A DNA stretch of 64,000 nucleotides from Parastagonospora avenae f. sp. tritici 18332-5 (taxonomy: Eukaryota; Ascomycota; Dothideomycetes; Pleosporales; Phaeosphaeriaceae), in contig JAFJTR010000059.1 of the NCBI GenBank assembly GCA_022559985.1, forward strand, positions 124,001 to 188,000, given 5' to 3'. The stretch's first letter is position 1, and every line of letters begins with the position of its first letter. The notes beneath the pieces were generated by a model. The model was given only the letters and a program-made list of their open reading frames with translations. It was not told where the DNA came from and made no database searches. This document shows, piece after piece, positions 21,229 through 33,098 of this stretch. The translations under genes were made by a program, and so were the position numbers.

Positions 21229-23295
21229 TCAGGCCTTCACCCTCTTCTGGCCAGAGTCGGACCCGTCGTCAGAGGTCTTGCGCTTGCGCTCCCGATCAGC
21301 AGAGTCGTCACGCGCGAAGCTCGGTCCGCTCTGTACTACCGGAGTCTGAAAGGTCAGTGGGCTCGGCAGCATGTTGGAGTCACCGCGCCCAAAGCCCCAC
21401 TCCGGGTAGAAGGCGGAAGGTGAGGGAAGCAGGTTGTTTTCGACAAAGCGACTGGGCAGTGCAGAAATTGGGGTTTCCATGTCATTGCGACTGCCGTAAG
21501 AATTGCTGTTCGATGGTGGCGGGGGACGAGCAAAGGGATTTGGCGGCCCGGTTGCGCCAGCGCTCATCAAAGAGTTTGCGCTGGGTGACGGGGGAGGCAG
21601 GACAACACCAGAAGAATGTGATCCCTCTGTGCCCGTTCGTGCAGGGGTGGCCCCAGTAGTCCCAGAGTCCTTCGGCGATGAGTCGGCAGTCGCGCTTCCA
21701 GCATCAGACTGTTCGCTCGGAATCTGCACTCGCAGTCTGGGCTTCTTTGGGTCCGTCTGCATGCTGTTCGTTCGCGAGATCGGCTGGATAGCGGGCATCC
21801 CCGAAGTGGACTGTGTTCGCTGCGGGGGCTCATGCGCCATCTGCTGTGGCGGGGGTTGAGGCGGGGAGATTCCGTTGGTGTTCAGTCGCGACATGGCTGC
21901 CACATCGATTGATTGCGATCGGTTCTCCTGCTTGATGAACGGGACCTCACTGCGGGACGAGCTCACATTGCTGCTGCCCCAATGCGCCGCGAGCATGGAC
22001 TGGCTGTCATCGATGGGCGTGAAGATGCTGTGCTTGGCCGAGGCATGCAGTGGTCGTGGCTGTGGTAGGGGCGGGCTCTGGAAGTCATGTTGCGGCGGGG
22101 ACGGAACAGTGATAGTCGGCTGCGCAGGGCGTTCTTGTTGCAGTTGCGATACAGGCTGTGACTGAGACGATTGCTGCTGCTGCTGCTGTTGTTGCTGCTG
22201 TTGAGCCTGTGCTTGGGCCTGCTGTTGATGCTGCTGCTGCTGCTGCTGCTGCTGTTGTTGTTGCTGCTGCTGCTGTTGTTGCTGATGTTGTACATGTTGT
22301 TGTTGGGCTTGTTGCTGCTGTTGAGCTTGTTGCTGTGCGTGCTGCTGTTGTGCTTGTTGCTGTTGAGCGTGCTGTTGTTGCTGGAACGTGGGCGGCATAG
22401 ACTGTCTCCGCTGTTCTTGCTGCATGAACTGCTGGACCTGGGGATTCGACGGCGGCGGGTGTGTGTACTGGAACTGCGGGACGGACGGCGGGCCTGGCGA
22501 CGGGCGCGGGGCCATCTGCTGGGCGTTCTGCGGGTTGTAGAAGGGCGGGTTCGGCATGTAGGCATAGTTGCCTGGCGGCGGGGGTGCTTGCGACGGGTAC
22601 GGCTGGGGAGGCGCGAGGTTCGAGCTGGGGCGGCGGATGTGCGCTCTCGAGTTGGGCCGGGAGAGGTGGCCGGGCTGCGGCGAGGGGCCTCGCTGGTGGA
22701 AGGGAATGCCGCCATTGGGCATTGGCGGCGAGGCAGACGGCGTCGCGTGGCGGATGTGCTGGAAGGCCTGCGCGTGCTGCAGGTGGTGCGGCATCATACC
22801 GTGCTCTGGCGGGGTGTGTGAGTCTCGCGCGACGGCGCCCTCCTCATCCTCTTCGTCCTCATCGTCGCCGTCCTTCTTGCCCATAAAGTCCTCCGGGCCC
22901 TTGTGCTCGTGTGCGCCGCCATACTGCGTGACCTGTCAGCGTCATGACCGTTTAGCGCAGCTCTCAGTCCAAGGACACGGGGTGCATACATATTGGTACC
23001 GGCCAATCGTCTCGTTGATGTCGCCCGACGAAAACTCGTACAGCTTCTTGTTGTGGCCAAAGATGATGACGGCAACGTCGACGGAGCACAGCACAGAGAG
23101 CTCATGCGCCTTCTTGAACAGCCCGCCTTTGCGCTTCAGGAACGTCCTGTCTTGGTCAGCGTGGGCTCGCGGCTACTACAACTGCACGGCACGCGCGGCG
23201 CGCCGGCAGACTAGACATCATCACGGCAGACTGGCTTACACGGAGCGGTTGCGGTCGTCCTTGATGGCCTTGATCTCAATCTTGCGACGGCCCAT
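21229..23295 (-). CDS. RLM1: MADS-box (MEF2-type) transcription factor, Rlm1 orthologue
   Basis: DNA-binding effector of the cell-wall-integrity MAP kinase (Slt2/Mpk1) pathway. Three exons: 23240-23295, 22990-23146 and 21229-22923 (635 aa), or 22932 if the upstream acceptor is used (3 extra residues). The MADS domain starts at residue 1 (MGRRKIEIK). It continues after intron 1 with VTFLKRKGGLFKKAHELSVLC and the MEF2-like extension LYEFSSGDINETIGRYQY. YGGAHEHKGPEDF follows. The remainder is Pro-rich and disordered with a long glutamine tract (about 22158-22400). Several SP/TP sites are possible MAP-kinase targets. The C-terminus ends in a basic KRKTSDDGSDSGQKRVKA. Intron 1 (93 nt) interrupts the MADS domain after residue 18. 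Confidence 0.95.
22158..22400 (-). repeat. Glutamine-coding CAG/CAA repeat within Rlm1
   Basis: Dense run of CAG and CAA codons on the minus strand (CTG/TTG on the plus strand), interrupted by His, Ala and Val codons. It encodes a poly-Gln region. On the opposite strand it gives spurious Leu- or Ala/Val-rich open frames. Confidence 0.9.
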
Positions 23296-26200
23296 GGTTG
23301 CGGTGGATGATCAGACGTCCAGGCGCATTAGACGTTGATGCGATACGAAGACGGGGCACGGTGATGGGTTGTGGCTGGTGTCGAGGGTCCTCGAGGAACA
23401 AAAGAAGTTGGTACTAGCGTGCGCGGCGGCAGGGACAGCGAGACCCACGAACACGCTGCGATGGTTTCAGGACTCAGGAGACGGCTGCACCAGGAAAGCG
23501 GGCAAAAATGGCGCGCTGGGAGTGTGTGCAGAAAACAGTCCCGCGACTCAGTCGCTAGCTATATGTCTGTGATGCGCACAACGGAGCTCCGAGGCTGCAC
23601 TCGCAGTATCTTGAGGCTCTGGGTGTGATGTGCAAGAGGAAGCGATCGTGGAGCGGGCGGCGCTCCTAATAATAGCACTCTTGCGTCTGCGGAGCCCAGG
23701 CCATGTCTGTCTGCCATGTTCGCTAATATGTCCTTTCGCGGCATTTGCCAACCATGGAAGCGTGGTGTTACCCGCTGCAGCGCGTGTCATTGGCCATGCA
23801 ATCTGTTTCTTGCCAGTTAATTCCTCCCGTGCCGGTTAGACTGTTCCGGCAACGCCCAGCTGAGCTATTTTTGGGGTCATATCAGGACCAGGGTCCAAGG
23901 CATCACACTTGCATCGCACACCCATGGACTCACCCACGAGTATCATATTGAGACAGCCCGTGTGGGCATTCTCCCGGCTACAGGGCCTGAGTCTTCACCT
24001 GCCCGTGTTCCTGCAGGAGAATGGCCCTCAATTAGCAGGACATCTCACCGGCTCTGCAGCATCCGCTATATTTGCGTGCGGCATCGAGGGAACCCACCAA
24101 GGCGGTACCGCTGTAGCATCGATCGAAAGGAGATTTGTTGTAAACAGTGTGGTTCGGATTGCAGTTGCGTCGAGTCCAGCTTGTCGGCATTGTACTAGGC
24201 GAGGCTGATGGCAGAGCCTCGGAAGTGAGGTCTGTACTCATTTGCACAGGACTGTCCATCTTCACATTCCATGCTCCGCCTTGCTCGTACCACACGAACT
24301 AGCCCTCAGCAAACCCCTCCGTCCCTGACTGCGCGCATACATTTGAGGGTTTGTCCCTGCAACACTGCAACAATTTCGGCTGCGTCCCCCATCCATCTCC
24401 GCTCACCATGACGAGCCTCACCTCACCCCAAACATGCCGTGAGATCGAACACCCCCCCTCCAACACGCACAAATCCTCCGATTCTCACGCTCTGCACAAA
24501 CGCCCCGCTCGCTCGCTGCAACCGACCACAACACTCTCACCCAACAGCACGCTTCCCACTCCGCGCTCTAGCGTTGAAGTTGGAATAGGCGTTCGCACGA
24601 CCCCTGTCACAAACGCACCATGCACCTAAGAATAGATATAAATAGCAACCCATGCGGCAACCACATGTTTGATGACGCAGCTAAGATATAGCCGCACTTG
24701 GTTAGGTAGACAGAGAGAGAGAGAGCGGAAAAGTGGGATGATCGCCTTAACGCAATTCCAGGCCTTGCTTTTTTGTAAGCTAGGTATGCCTTCGTCTATC
24801 ATTCCCCTAAGATCTGACCCGCGTAGCCGCCCGTCTTCGCCAGGGAACATGGGCTAGTGATCCGCAACTTCGAGGCGGACATGTCGCGTGAGGCCGCAGA
24901 AAAAGAAGCGAAGTGCCAGGCCCAACGGCCGTTGGCCTGCTGTTTCCCACCCGTCCACCCATTGGCTCGATGTTTCTATTCGCGGCCTCGAGAACATCGA
25001 CCATCCTCGCTGTCTGCGCGGCTAAGGTAGACATTAGGTTCCAGGCGAGACTGCCGCGGGCCGTTGCGTCTAAACCCACGCAGGTACACACGCACGGGAA
25101 CTATTCTTGGAGCCACACTCGAAGCTCCGTACCTTGGCTGACATGAACGAATGGTGTGTTGATATCGGCTTCTCACGAACGCGTGGTCGATGCATCTAAC
25201 GCGAACAAGATACGTGACGTTTATTTCAGTTTGCCGTCTAACTTCATCTTGTATACCAGCATTCTTCCAGCCGCCATGGACATCACCACCTCCTACTCCC
25301 TTGCACACCTCAGTATTCTTAGCTACCATATACACTTACACTACCACATTTCTACCCCCTACCAAAAAAAAATTACCCGCCGACCGAGTCTCAACTGCAG
25401 TATTCTTAGCGAGCAAGAGACGGAACTCCACTATACCCTCACGGCCTATTTCATTCGAAATGTAAGATCAAAGGTATGCACCAATCTTCACCATCTAATC
25501 TTAGCCCACCAATCTCCAGACCATGGAACACCTGCCACACCTCTCACCCTCCCCTCTCGACGCAGGTACGCGTACTACATGCATGAACCCGTGGTCCTGC
25601 GTAAGCGATGGTCCCCGACGCGAGAAATCTAAAGGTGTGATTACTTTATGCCTTGATGTAGAGCCGTGGATCGGGCGAATTGAGTCGCTAGCCAGGCTCT
25701 GCAGGTGGAGAATTTGCTGTCATTCTCAGGAGTGGTATCGGAGTAGAGGGGTAAGAGAGGGATGGAAGTGGGAGAGTAGGGGAGGGGCGTCATGAGTGGT
25801 GATGCTATTCTCGTCGAGAGGAGAGGAGAGCTGTACGCCTTACTTGCAAGCTGGCGCGTACAAGTCCTGTCCGCTTGGTTTGTCTCCTGATCGTTCATGG
25901 CCGGCAATGTTGTCTGTCATTTGTTCATTACTCAGCCCAGCGATACACACAAGACCATCACTTCACAACATCTTTCATTACTCCTTCGAATCCCAACACC
26001 TCCCGCTATATACCACCGGGTCCGACTACACATCTTCGAACCCTCATCAGACAAGTATATTCCTCACAACGTGATACATACACATCATCTTCCACCAAGA
26101 AGTAATAGAGAACAGACCAAAAAATGTTAAGAAAATCAAATGGTATATGCTCATTGATGGGTATTAGAACATGAGAAGAAACATTCGGAAAGAAAAGACG

Positions 26201-26370
26201 ACAAGCACAACGAAAGGGTATCAGAGCTCTGCTTCTTCTCTTTGTACGCTTCAAAAGCAAAATGGTGTATGTGTATGCTGAAGGATGCTGAGCTGTGAGG
26301 TCAGCGCATACCCAATACGAGAAAGTGAAAACACAGAGACATACGATGACACAAATTAAGATCCATCCTC
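23296..26370. other. Large (3 kb) non-coding region
   Basis: Upstream DNA of Rlm1 and 3' flank of the Msb1-type gene. Short open frames occur (for example 24351-24629 and 25156-25632 on the plus strand) but none has a motif, good codon pattern or splice support. A (GA)n run lies at 24712-24724. CT-rich patches near 25240-25340 and 25900-26100 look like transcript leaders or UTRs. An unrecognised small gene cannot be excluded. Confidence 0.45.
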
Positions 26371-29300
26371 TCATCGCATCCCCGAGTTGTAAGTAGATTG
26401 CTGGCCGTCCACGTTGCCAGTCAGTTCAGCGACTCGCGCCTTGATGCGAGCAACACGGCTCTCGATCGTCTCCTCGCCGCTCGTCTCACCCTCGTCGGTA
26501 CGCTGGCTTTGGCTTTGGCTTCGGCTGCGACGAGACTGCTCTTCACTTAGTCTTGCGGCACGCTCGGCTGCATTCTTCCTGATCTGTGCCCAGCGGTCGT
26601 TCGTAGGGACAGAGTCCGTCTTCAGTGTGATGGACTCTTCTGAGATGTCGTCACGGTGCTTTGCGACAAAAGGCGTAGGAGTGACCGGGCTTGGTGGAGC
26701 GTCATATCGCTGTGCTTGGTGGCCGCCACGGGGAATGCTTGGTGCAGCGGCGGCATCATCGTCGTCGCTATCTTCAGGGACAAAGGCTGGCATGTCTTCC
26801 ATAGGACCTTGATCGAAACGAGAGAAAGCTTGGTCGGCTTCTTGTTGCTCGTGGGCCTGACTGCCAGGTACAGCTGGTGGGGCGGGTCCGTGGGAATCGT
26901 CCATGGCAGTCGATGATGGTGCTGGACTGTACGCACGCTCATACGGCGCTGAAGGTGCTTGAAGGTGTTCATGCTGCTCTTCGCTAAAGGCCAATGACGG
27001 TTCCCGTACCTGGGGCTGGTGGTCCTCGACACGTGATTCGCTTCGAACAGGTTCCGCCGGAGTATGCGTGGGGTAGTCTTCAGACTCGCGAGGCTGAGCA
27101 ACAGCAGCAGTTGTGGCAGCCGGCACGTTGGTCTTCTTGCGGCCGAAAAGCTTCCTGAAACCCCCGCCTTCCTTTTTCTTCAACTTGTTCGATGGAGATT
27201 TCTTGTCTGCTCCCTGTCCCTTGTCTTCGCTGGCGCGTACCATCGGCTGTGGAGCAGCAGGTACCGGGGGTGCGGCCTGCGGTTGAGGAGACTGGATCGG
27301 CTTTCGCTCAGGGACAGTCTTCTTCACGACAGGGTGGTTGTTCGTCTCGACTGTTGGGAACTGCTTATTCTCGGGGAGTGGCGTAGCAGTCGGGGAGTCA
27401 TTTGGCCAAGGAACGGGGGTCACAGTGGCGTCTGGCGTAGCGGGTTGAGGAGCGGGAGAACGTGAAGCAGCGCGTCCCGCTTTCGGCGTAGCCATGTCGG
27501 ATCCTGGAAGAGCTGGCAGGTCTCGGTCTGTGGCGCCTGGTGGCAAAGGTGACAGACGACCATTGTTGGCAGTTGTCAAAAGATTGTCCTTTGAACCCCT
27601 GCCGGCACTGACGTCTCCAAGGTACTGCGCTCGCAAAGCATCACGATCGATTGCAGCCTCTCCAAACTTCTTGTCCCACTTCATTGCCGGCCCAGCTTCA
27701 CTCAGCAAATGCGGCTGCAGCGTCATCACGCTGTTCGTCTTGGTGGACGTTGCGTCGTCCGCTCTGCCTCTCCGCAGGGCAAATTGCTCTCCCTCCTTTC
27801 GGTCTCTTTCGGTCTGAGCTAGCTTCGCCGCCGCAGCTTGTACTCTAGCATGTTGGGCTGGTGCAATGCTCGTCTTGCTCATGGGAGTGTTCGAGGTCGT
27901 CCGGTTGTACGGCTCGTTCCCACCCGGAGTCGGCTTCTTGCCTGTGGATTTCCTGCGACCCAGACGCCCTCTTCTTGTGAAGCTGAATTTGGACTTCTTC
28001 TCCGCAATGTATGCGCCTTCTTCGGGGCCAGGTGAGGCACCCTTGACTTGTTCTTCCATAACGAGCCACTTGGCGCCAGGGATACGGGTTTCGATCAATG
28101 CGCAGCGGCCAAACGCGGCCTTGCGATCCGTTGTCTCCTCACTGGCAAGACTTATCATCCATACCCACCAGAAGGTCTCGTCTAGGTCGAACTGGGTGAT
28201 GCTCGCAAGCTCACCTGGCTCTAGATCCTCCTCAGCCTGAAGACCGTTACGCACATGTGACTGGGAGCTGTGAACACGGGCTCCCTCGCCCAGTGGGGGA
28301 AGCTTTTGGGTCGGAAGCAGCAGAGTGGTCGGAGCCGATTGGTTGCCGTTCTCATCGGCAAAGCCTGAGGACAGGAAGTCCGCCCAGGAGGGAGTGGTGG
28401 GGCGGCCAAAGTCTGTGTTCTTCGATCGGGGACCAGATCGCATGCTTGAGAATTCACGCATCCCACCCGTGCTCGAAGTTCCGTGCACACTGCTGGCTGA
28501 GCTTTCGAGTAGTCCAGAGAAGCCGAAATCCTCAAACTTGGACCAGGACGGATCTGTAGTGGTAGCTTCTGCGGCTGCGGTAGACTGGTTGGCAGTAGAA
28601 ATGCACTCAAGAACCCTGCGACACTCATCGGTCAGCGCTTTCACCGTGTCTTCGTACGCTGAGAACTGCTGTAACGCTGCGTCATCATCGCGATATTCAA
28701 AATGCTTGGCGCGGCGCAAAAGTGCGAAAGGGGTGGGCGAGACTGAGTCGACAATCATGATGACCTTTGTTGTGTGGGTCTGCATCAGCGTAGGGGTCTG
28801 CGGCGGGTATTCTGTCTGCGAGAGCAGCGATTGCAGCGATCGTGGGAGGCCAGAAATGCCTCCAACAGTGTTCGACTCTGGCGCAAGCGAGCGCAGGTAG
28901 GCGAAGAAGAGATGGCTCGCAGCATCAGCAGCCCTATTAGATGGTCAGCATGGGCCTCATTATGTGCATAAGACGGGCTTACTTCTCCCATGTGCGATAG
29001 CCACCGTCGAAGCCCTTGCCGTCCTCGACGAACTCAAAGGCCCACCATCCTGCTAAGCGCGACAATTTTCTGCCACCCATGCCATTAGTCTTGCCTCGTG
29101 CAGCAACCGCGGACAAAAGATCGAAGAAGTCAAAGATGATATGCTTGCGTGCTTCGCAGTCGACGCTGAGGGGTATAAAAGTATCGAAAGCATGTCGGGC
29201 GAGATTCGAATCTGCACCATGGTTAGCAATTGTCGGTATTCTGGTAATGTTGCTCTGCACTCACCAGACTCGCCAATTCGGAAGAGCTCGTAGGCGTCCC

Positions 29301-29806
29301 ATGTCACAACGCCGCCGGGTAGTCTGCTCCAACACCACTTGATAATACTGCAGAGGGTCTATCTTGCGTTAGTGCTGTAAACGGCAATTGGTCCGCGTGG
29401 GTTATCGTACCAATGGCTCAGTGAGGCGCAATTCAGTAGCCAAGCCCTCGCCTCTGTATTGCCCGGACCCTTCATAGTCGGCCTTGAAGAAGTTGCGTAT
29501 GAAATTGCGAGAAGCGCTGGTATCGGATGTGGGGCGGAAGGGGAGCAGTACGAAGGGCATATCCAAGGCTGTCGCATATTAGTAAGGCTCCCTCGCGGTC
29601 CAATCGTGTATGTGCATACCCCTCGACTTCATTTCTTGCGTGCAGCCATGGATCAACTCTTGGATATCTTCTGGGGCAACCTCTTTGCGCGACCAAGATT
29701 CCTCCCATCGTGGTTTCGGCTTGGCGACGGGCTCATCATGGTTGGCGGCTTTGGAAGCAGAGCGCGGCCCGTCCTTGGACTTGAAGACGTTCTTGAAGAA
29801 CGGCAT
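26371..29806 (-). CDS. Msb1/Mug8-type protein (Rho/Cdc42 polarity and cell-wall signalling)
   Basis: Five exons: 29620-29806, 29411-29568, 29265-29358, 28983-29211 and 26371-28933, giving 1076 aa. Introns are 49-53 nt, GT...AG and in phase. The N-terminus MPFFKNVFKSKDG...WEESWSRKEVAPEDIQELIHGC and the following FVLLPFRPTSD match the fungal Msb1/Mug8 domain, a RhoGAP-like fold. That domain runs to about residue 450 (DETFWWVWMISLASEET). The C-terminal 600 residues are Ser/Pro-rich and basic, with a KKKEGGGFRKLFGRKK patch suited to membrane contact. Yeast Msb1 works with Rho1/Pkc1 and Cdc42 at growth sites. Reading only the long last exon would miss the first 270 residues. Confidence 0.9.
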
Positions 29807-31869
29807 CTTGGTGTGGCGCGGGGAGCCTCGTTACGTGGTGGGCTGCATTCGTCGCCGTGCGGCAGATACGGGTACGGGGGTTGCGGCGCGTGCGTGTGTA
29901 CGCGAGCGGACGTGACAGTCGGAGCTACCACGCAATTGCCGGAGTGCGGGTGAGCGAGGTGAGGGTGTTGAAAGTGAGGTCGTCGTCGTCTACGATAACT
30001 TTCTGCGAGCTCGGGACGCTTGAGCAGCTGCTAGGTAAAAAGGAGAAGCGCGAGGCAGCATGCCCTGAAGGCAGACCCTCCTTTGGGACTGAAGCGAAAT
30101 AACATGACATGCATGCCCAATGATTAGAGGCGCTGTCAGGACGCTAGTGTAGTGCCAAGACAACCTTAAACTAGGAAGGAGCCCATTCTTCCTATCGAGC
30201 CCCCTGTGCGCCAGCACAGCAGCCCGGCAGTCCACAGCCTCACGCCAGGGTCCAGTTCTCCATCGCCCCTCGATTGGCTCGCTACCGTGATGCGTTGTCT
30301 TCACCATTGCATCACTCACCGCGAATGACGCGTGGGTGCGTGGGGACGTGTCGCGAGCTTTCCGATGCCACCCTGCCCTCTTCCAGAGATCGGGTCCTCG
30401 CAACGACACACAGACACACAAGACCGCCTTAACAGAGATGGTCCACCGTGCAACGCGGCTTAGCTGCACCGGATCTGCTCTCCCCTGACAGACGATCCTG
30501 TTGCGAAAAGCACGAGCGGATCCCATCTCGCCGAGGGACATTGCGTTTCATCGTGTGCATAAAAGCCACAACATTCCGTTATCATCCCAAGGACTTTCCT
30601 GCTATGATATCCAAGGACACACTATACTTCATCCGTCTGTCAGAGAAAGAGACACAGCGGAACCTTATGTTAGTGCGTGCTGTTACCTACTCGCGAACAC
30701 GATCAAGGTATGGCGTGTGATGGCACTTTACTTCTGACAGTGCTGCGTATGCCAACAATCTGTTCGACGAGCGAGTCCTACCAGGTACTGGTATGTCTTA
30801 TATCCCGCCAGGGTGGAGCCGCTAAGACTGACTTGTATCGGGAATTTAAATCATCGCCGCCGTCCGACCTACTTTCTAGTCCCCAGCTGCCAATGACCAA
30901 TTCACCATTTTCCCACCAAATCGAACCCGCTTCTCTTCGTGTCACCTTGTGGGTTCTCGTTCAGCTGGGAAACTCGGGCTTGGGATATTGGTGACCATCT
31001 GCAACAGCACATCATACGATCAGGTCCTTTCCGCGGACCGATTCATGGCGATCGCAACACTTCAGCAAATGACACTCGCGCAGCCTGTGCACACAATCAC
31101 AGTGTGCATGCACGGTGAAGACACTTTCTCAGATGGCGGTCAAGTGGGAGTAGTGAAACCGCGAACAAGAACTACGCGCAAAGCAACTCTGCCTCGCAAT
31201 TTCCACCACCAAAGCATCGATTATACGTTTCTCTTTTCGTAACACTGCACGACTCGAGGAACACTGGTCAAGCGATCTTGCGCTTGACACGTTGAGTTGG
31301 CGCTTCTGAACTTTTAGATACAGCAGGTAGGCAGTGGTGAAATGTTCGCGCATGTGACAGGGGATACTTCGCGCTAACGGTCTTGGCGCACTGTCGCTGG
31401 AGTACCACGGATGACTGCGTTACAGAATCTTCACGTTGTTCCAAGAAGCATGCGAAACACACAGCATCAGTGTAGAAGCCTTCGGGGAATGAGTTGCAGA
31501 GATCCCTGCCTTCTATCTACTGTGCAACGAACCTTTCAAGGACGATACGAAGGACTATCAGGCAGTCAGTTTGTAATCTAGCAGCCTTGCCTCGACTTTG
31601 GTCTGCATTCAGAAGCAGCCGAGTGCGAACATGAATTCTCGGCGTAATACTTCTAGCAGAATCATCAATATTGAGCTTCCAGTGTTCAACTCTGACGCTG
31701 CAAAGAACACCGAAAATGGCAGCTCCGAAATCTCATATGCGAATGCTCATCTCTACCTAGTACCTATCTCTAAATCAGAAGGAGCATCACGAGATCCTGG
31801 AGCTATCCAAAGCTTTGTTCAGCGATCTTCGTGACTTTTCTAGACTATTGTAGCTGTCTTGCTGCGTTG
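29807..31869. other. Long intergenic region
   Basis: Upstream DNA of the Msb1-type gene followed by gene-poor sequence. Open frames at 29990-30541 and 31598-31834 have no conserved features. Nothing is annotated with confidence. Confidence 0.4.
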
Positions 31870-32110
31870 ACTATTCGTACCTTATCCAGCAACTTGAGGA
31901 TTTGGTTCGATCTAGGCTACGACTACTAAAAGAAAACTGAAAGCAGCTACTAGAATCTCGTTATAGGATCTTTCAAAGGCGCGCTTTTCTTAGTCTGCTA
32001 TCACTAAAGGTCTAGTTTCGTAGGCGAAGAGTTTGGGTCCTTGAGAAAATTGCTACCTTGGTAAAGCAGGCCGATAGTTCGGATCAAACATTTCTAGCTT
32101 TCGCCCTCCA
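31870..32110 (+). pseudogene. Decayed coding relic of unknown origin
   Basis: One plus-strand frame reads as a plausible helical, Leu/Arg-rich sequence (YLIQQLEDLVRSRLRLLKEN, KQLLESRYRIFQRRAFLSLL, RRVWVLEKIATLVKQADSSD) broken by a TGA and a TAG. This suggests the remains of a gene or mobile element in which codons have become stops. No family could be named. It lies just upstream of the 2EXR-like gene. Confidence 0.35.
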
Positions 32111-32233
32111 ATCTTTGTGACCTTTTACTCTCTTTCTCATAAAAGATTTCGCAAATTTCATTTGCATACCGTAGTTTGCTCAGAACGATCTACGTGTACT
32201 TTACAGCCCCTACTATATTATCTATATTTCCAA

Positions 32234-33076
32234 ATGGCGCCAGCAACTACACTCCAGCAGCCCTTTCGCTTCCTCAATCTGCCTGCAGACCTCCGTCGCT
32301 GCGTGTACGACCAGATCGAAATCTCGACTACCTGGTACAGCCTAGACCGAAGGGCAACGTTAATGGACAAACCAGAATGGCCCATCCCGCCCGTCAAGCA
32401 AATCCACGACTCCCGCATCACCCTAATCAAACCCTACACCGAGCCCGCCCTCAACCTCCTCCTAACCTGCCGCCTCATAGAGCACGAAGCGCACCCCATC
32501 CTCAAACGCAAGGTACAACACTGCAAATCCCAACCCCTGCGCTACCTCGTCGACTACTGCGGCGCCCACGCACTCATCCACCGACGAAGTCCCTTACGCC
32601 GCTGTCTCAGCCTGCTAGCCATCAACAGCAGACCGCGGTGGCTGAACCACGATCTGCGCTCCTTCATCGGCCTGTGCGCCCTTTCCCTCTCTGCAGTGCG
32701 CCACACACAAAACGCCATCGACGGCCGCACGGGATCCTTCAGGCGTGGCAAGCGCGCCATCGAACTCACCATCACGCACAAGAATGGCGTCGTGTACGGC
32801 AGGGAAGTCATGGACACGATATACATGCTCAGCGCATTCACGTATATGGGCCACGCGCGGTGTGTGATCATCTACAAATCTCCACTCCCGGCCATCGACG
32901 CGGAGACAATGCGCCGCACGCCGTTTAGCGATGCTGCGGGCCTAGAGGCGGGGATGCTGAGCGTGATTCCGAGGGAGGTGAGTGGTGAGCAGGGGATGTT
33001 TGCGAAGGGGGTGTTTATTAGACCGCTTGGGGAGGAGGCGTTTCGGAGGCATTTGGATGGGTTGGATTTGTATTAG
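32234..33076 (+). CDS. 2EXR/F-box-like fungal protein of unknown function
   Basis: Single exon, 280 aa from ATG 32234 (MAPATTLQQPFRFLNLPADLR). The opening FRFLNLPADLRRCVYDQI is the short Leu-Pro motif found in 2EXR and F-box-like proteins expanded in Pezizomycotina. LLLTCRLIEHEAHPIL follows, the usual second conserved element. No catalytic residue, signal peptide or membrane helix is seen. An extended upstream frame (to 32117) reads through AT-rich sequence and is unlikely to be translated. Function is unknown; F-box-type partners (Skp1) are only a possibility. High C content in codons contrasts with the AT-rich DNA just upstream. Confidence 0.8.
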   Translation: MAPATTLQQPFRFLNLPADLRRCVYDQIEISTTWYSLDRRATLMDKPEWPIPPVKQIHDSRITLIKPYTEPALNLLLTCRLIEHEAHPILKRKVQHCKSQPLRYLVDYCGAHALIHRRSPLRRCLSLLAINSRPRWLNHDLRSFIGLCALSLSAVRHTQNAIDGRTGSFRRGKRAIELTITHKNGVVYGREVMDTIYMLSAFTYMGHARCVIIYKSPLPAIDAETMRRTPFSDAAGLEAGMLSVIPREVSGEQGMFAKGVFIRPLGEEAFRRHLDGLDLY

Positions 33077-33098
33077 AATATACATATATGGTAGTGAT

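Noticed and set aside
22171..22821. Leu-rich open frames opposite the Rlm1 gene
   Set aside because: They are the antisense reading of the CAG/CAA glutamine repeat.
24351..24629. 92-codon Ser/Thr/Pro-rich open frame upstream of Rlm1
   Set aside because: Composition follows local CT-rich DNA; no signal peptide or other feature.
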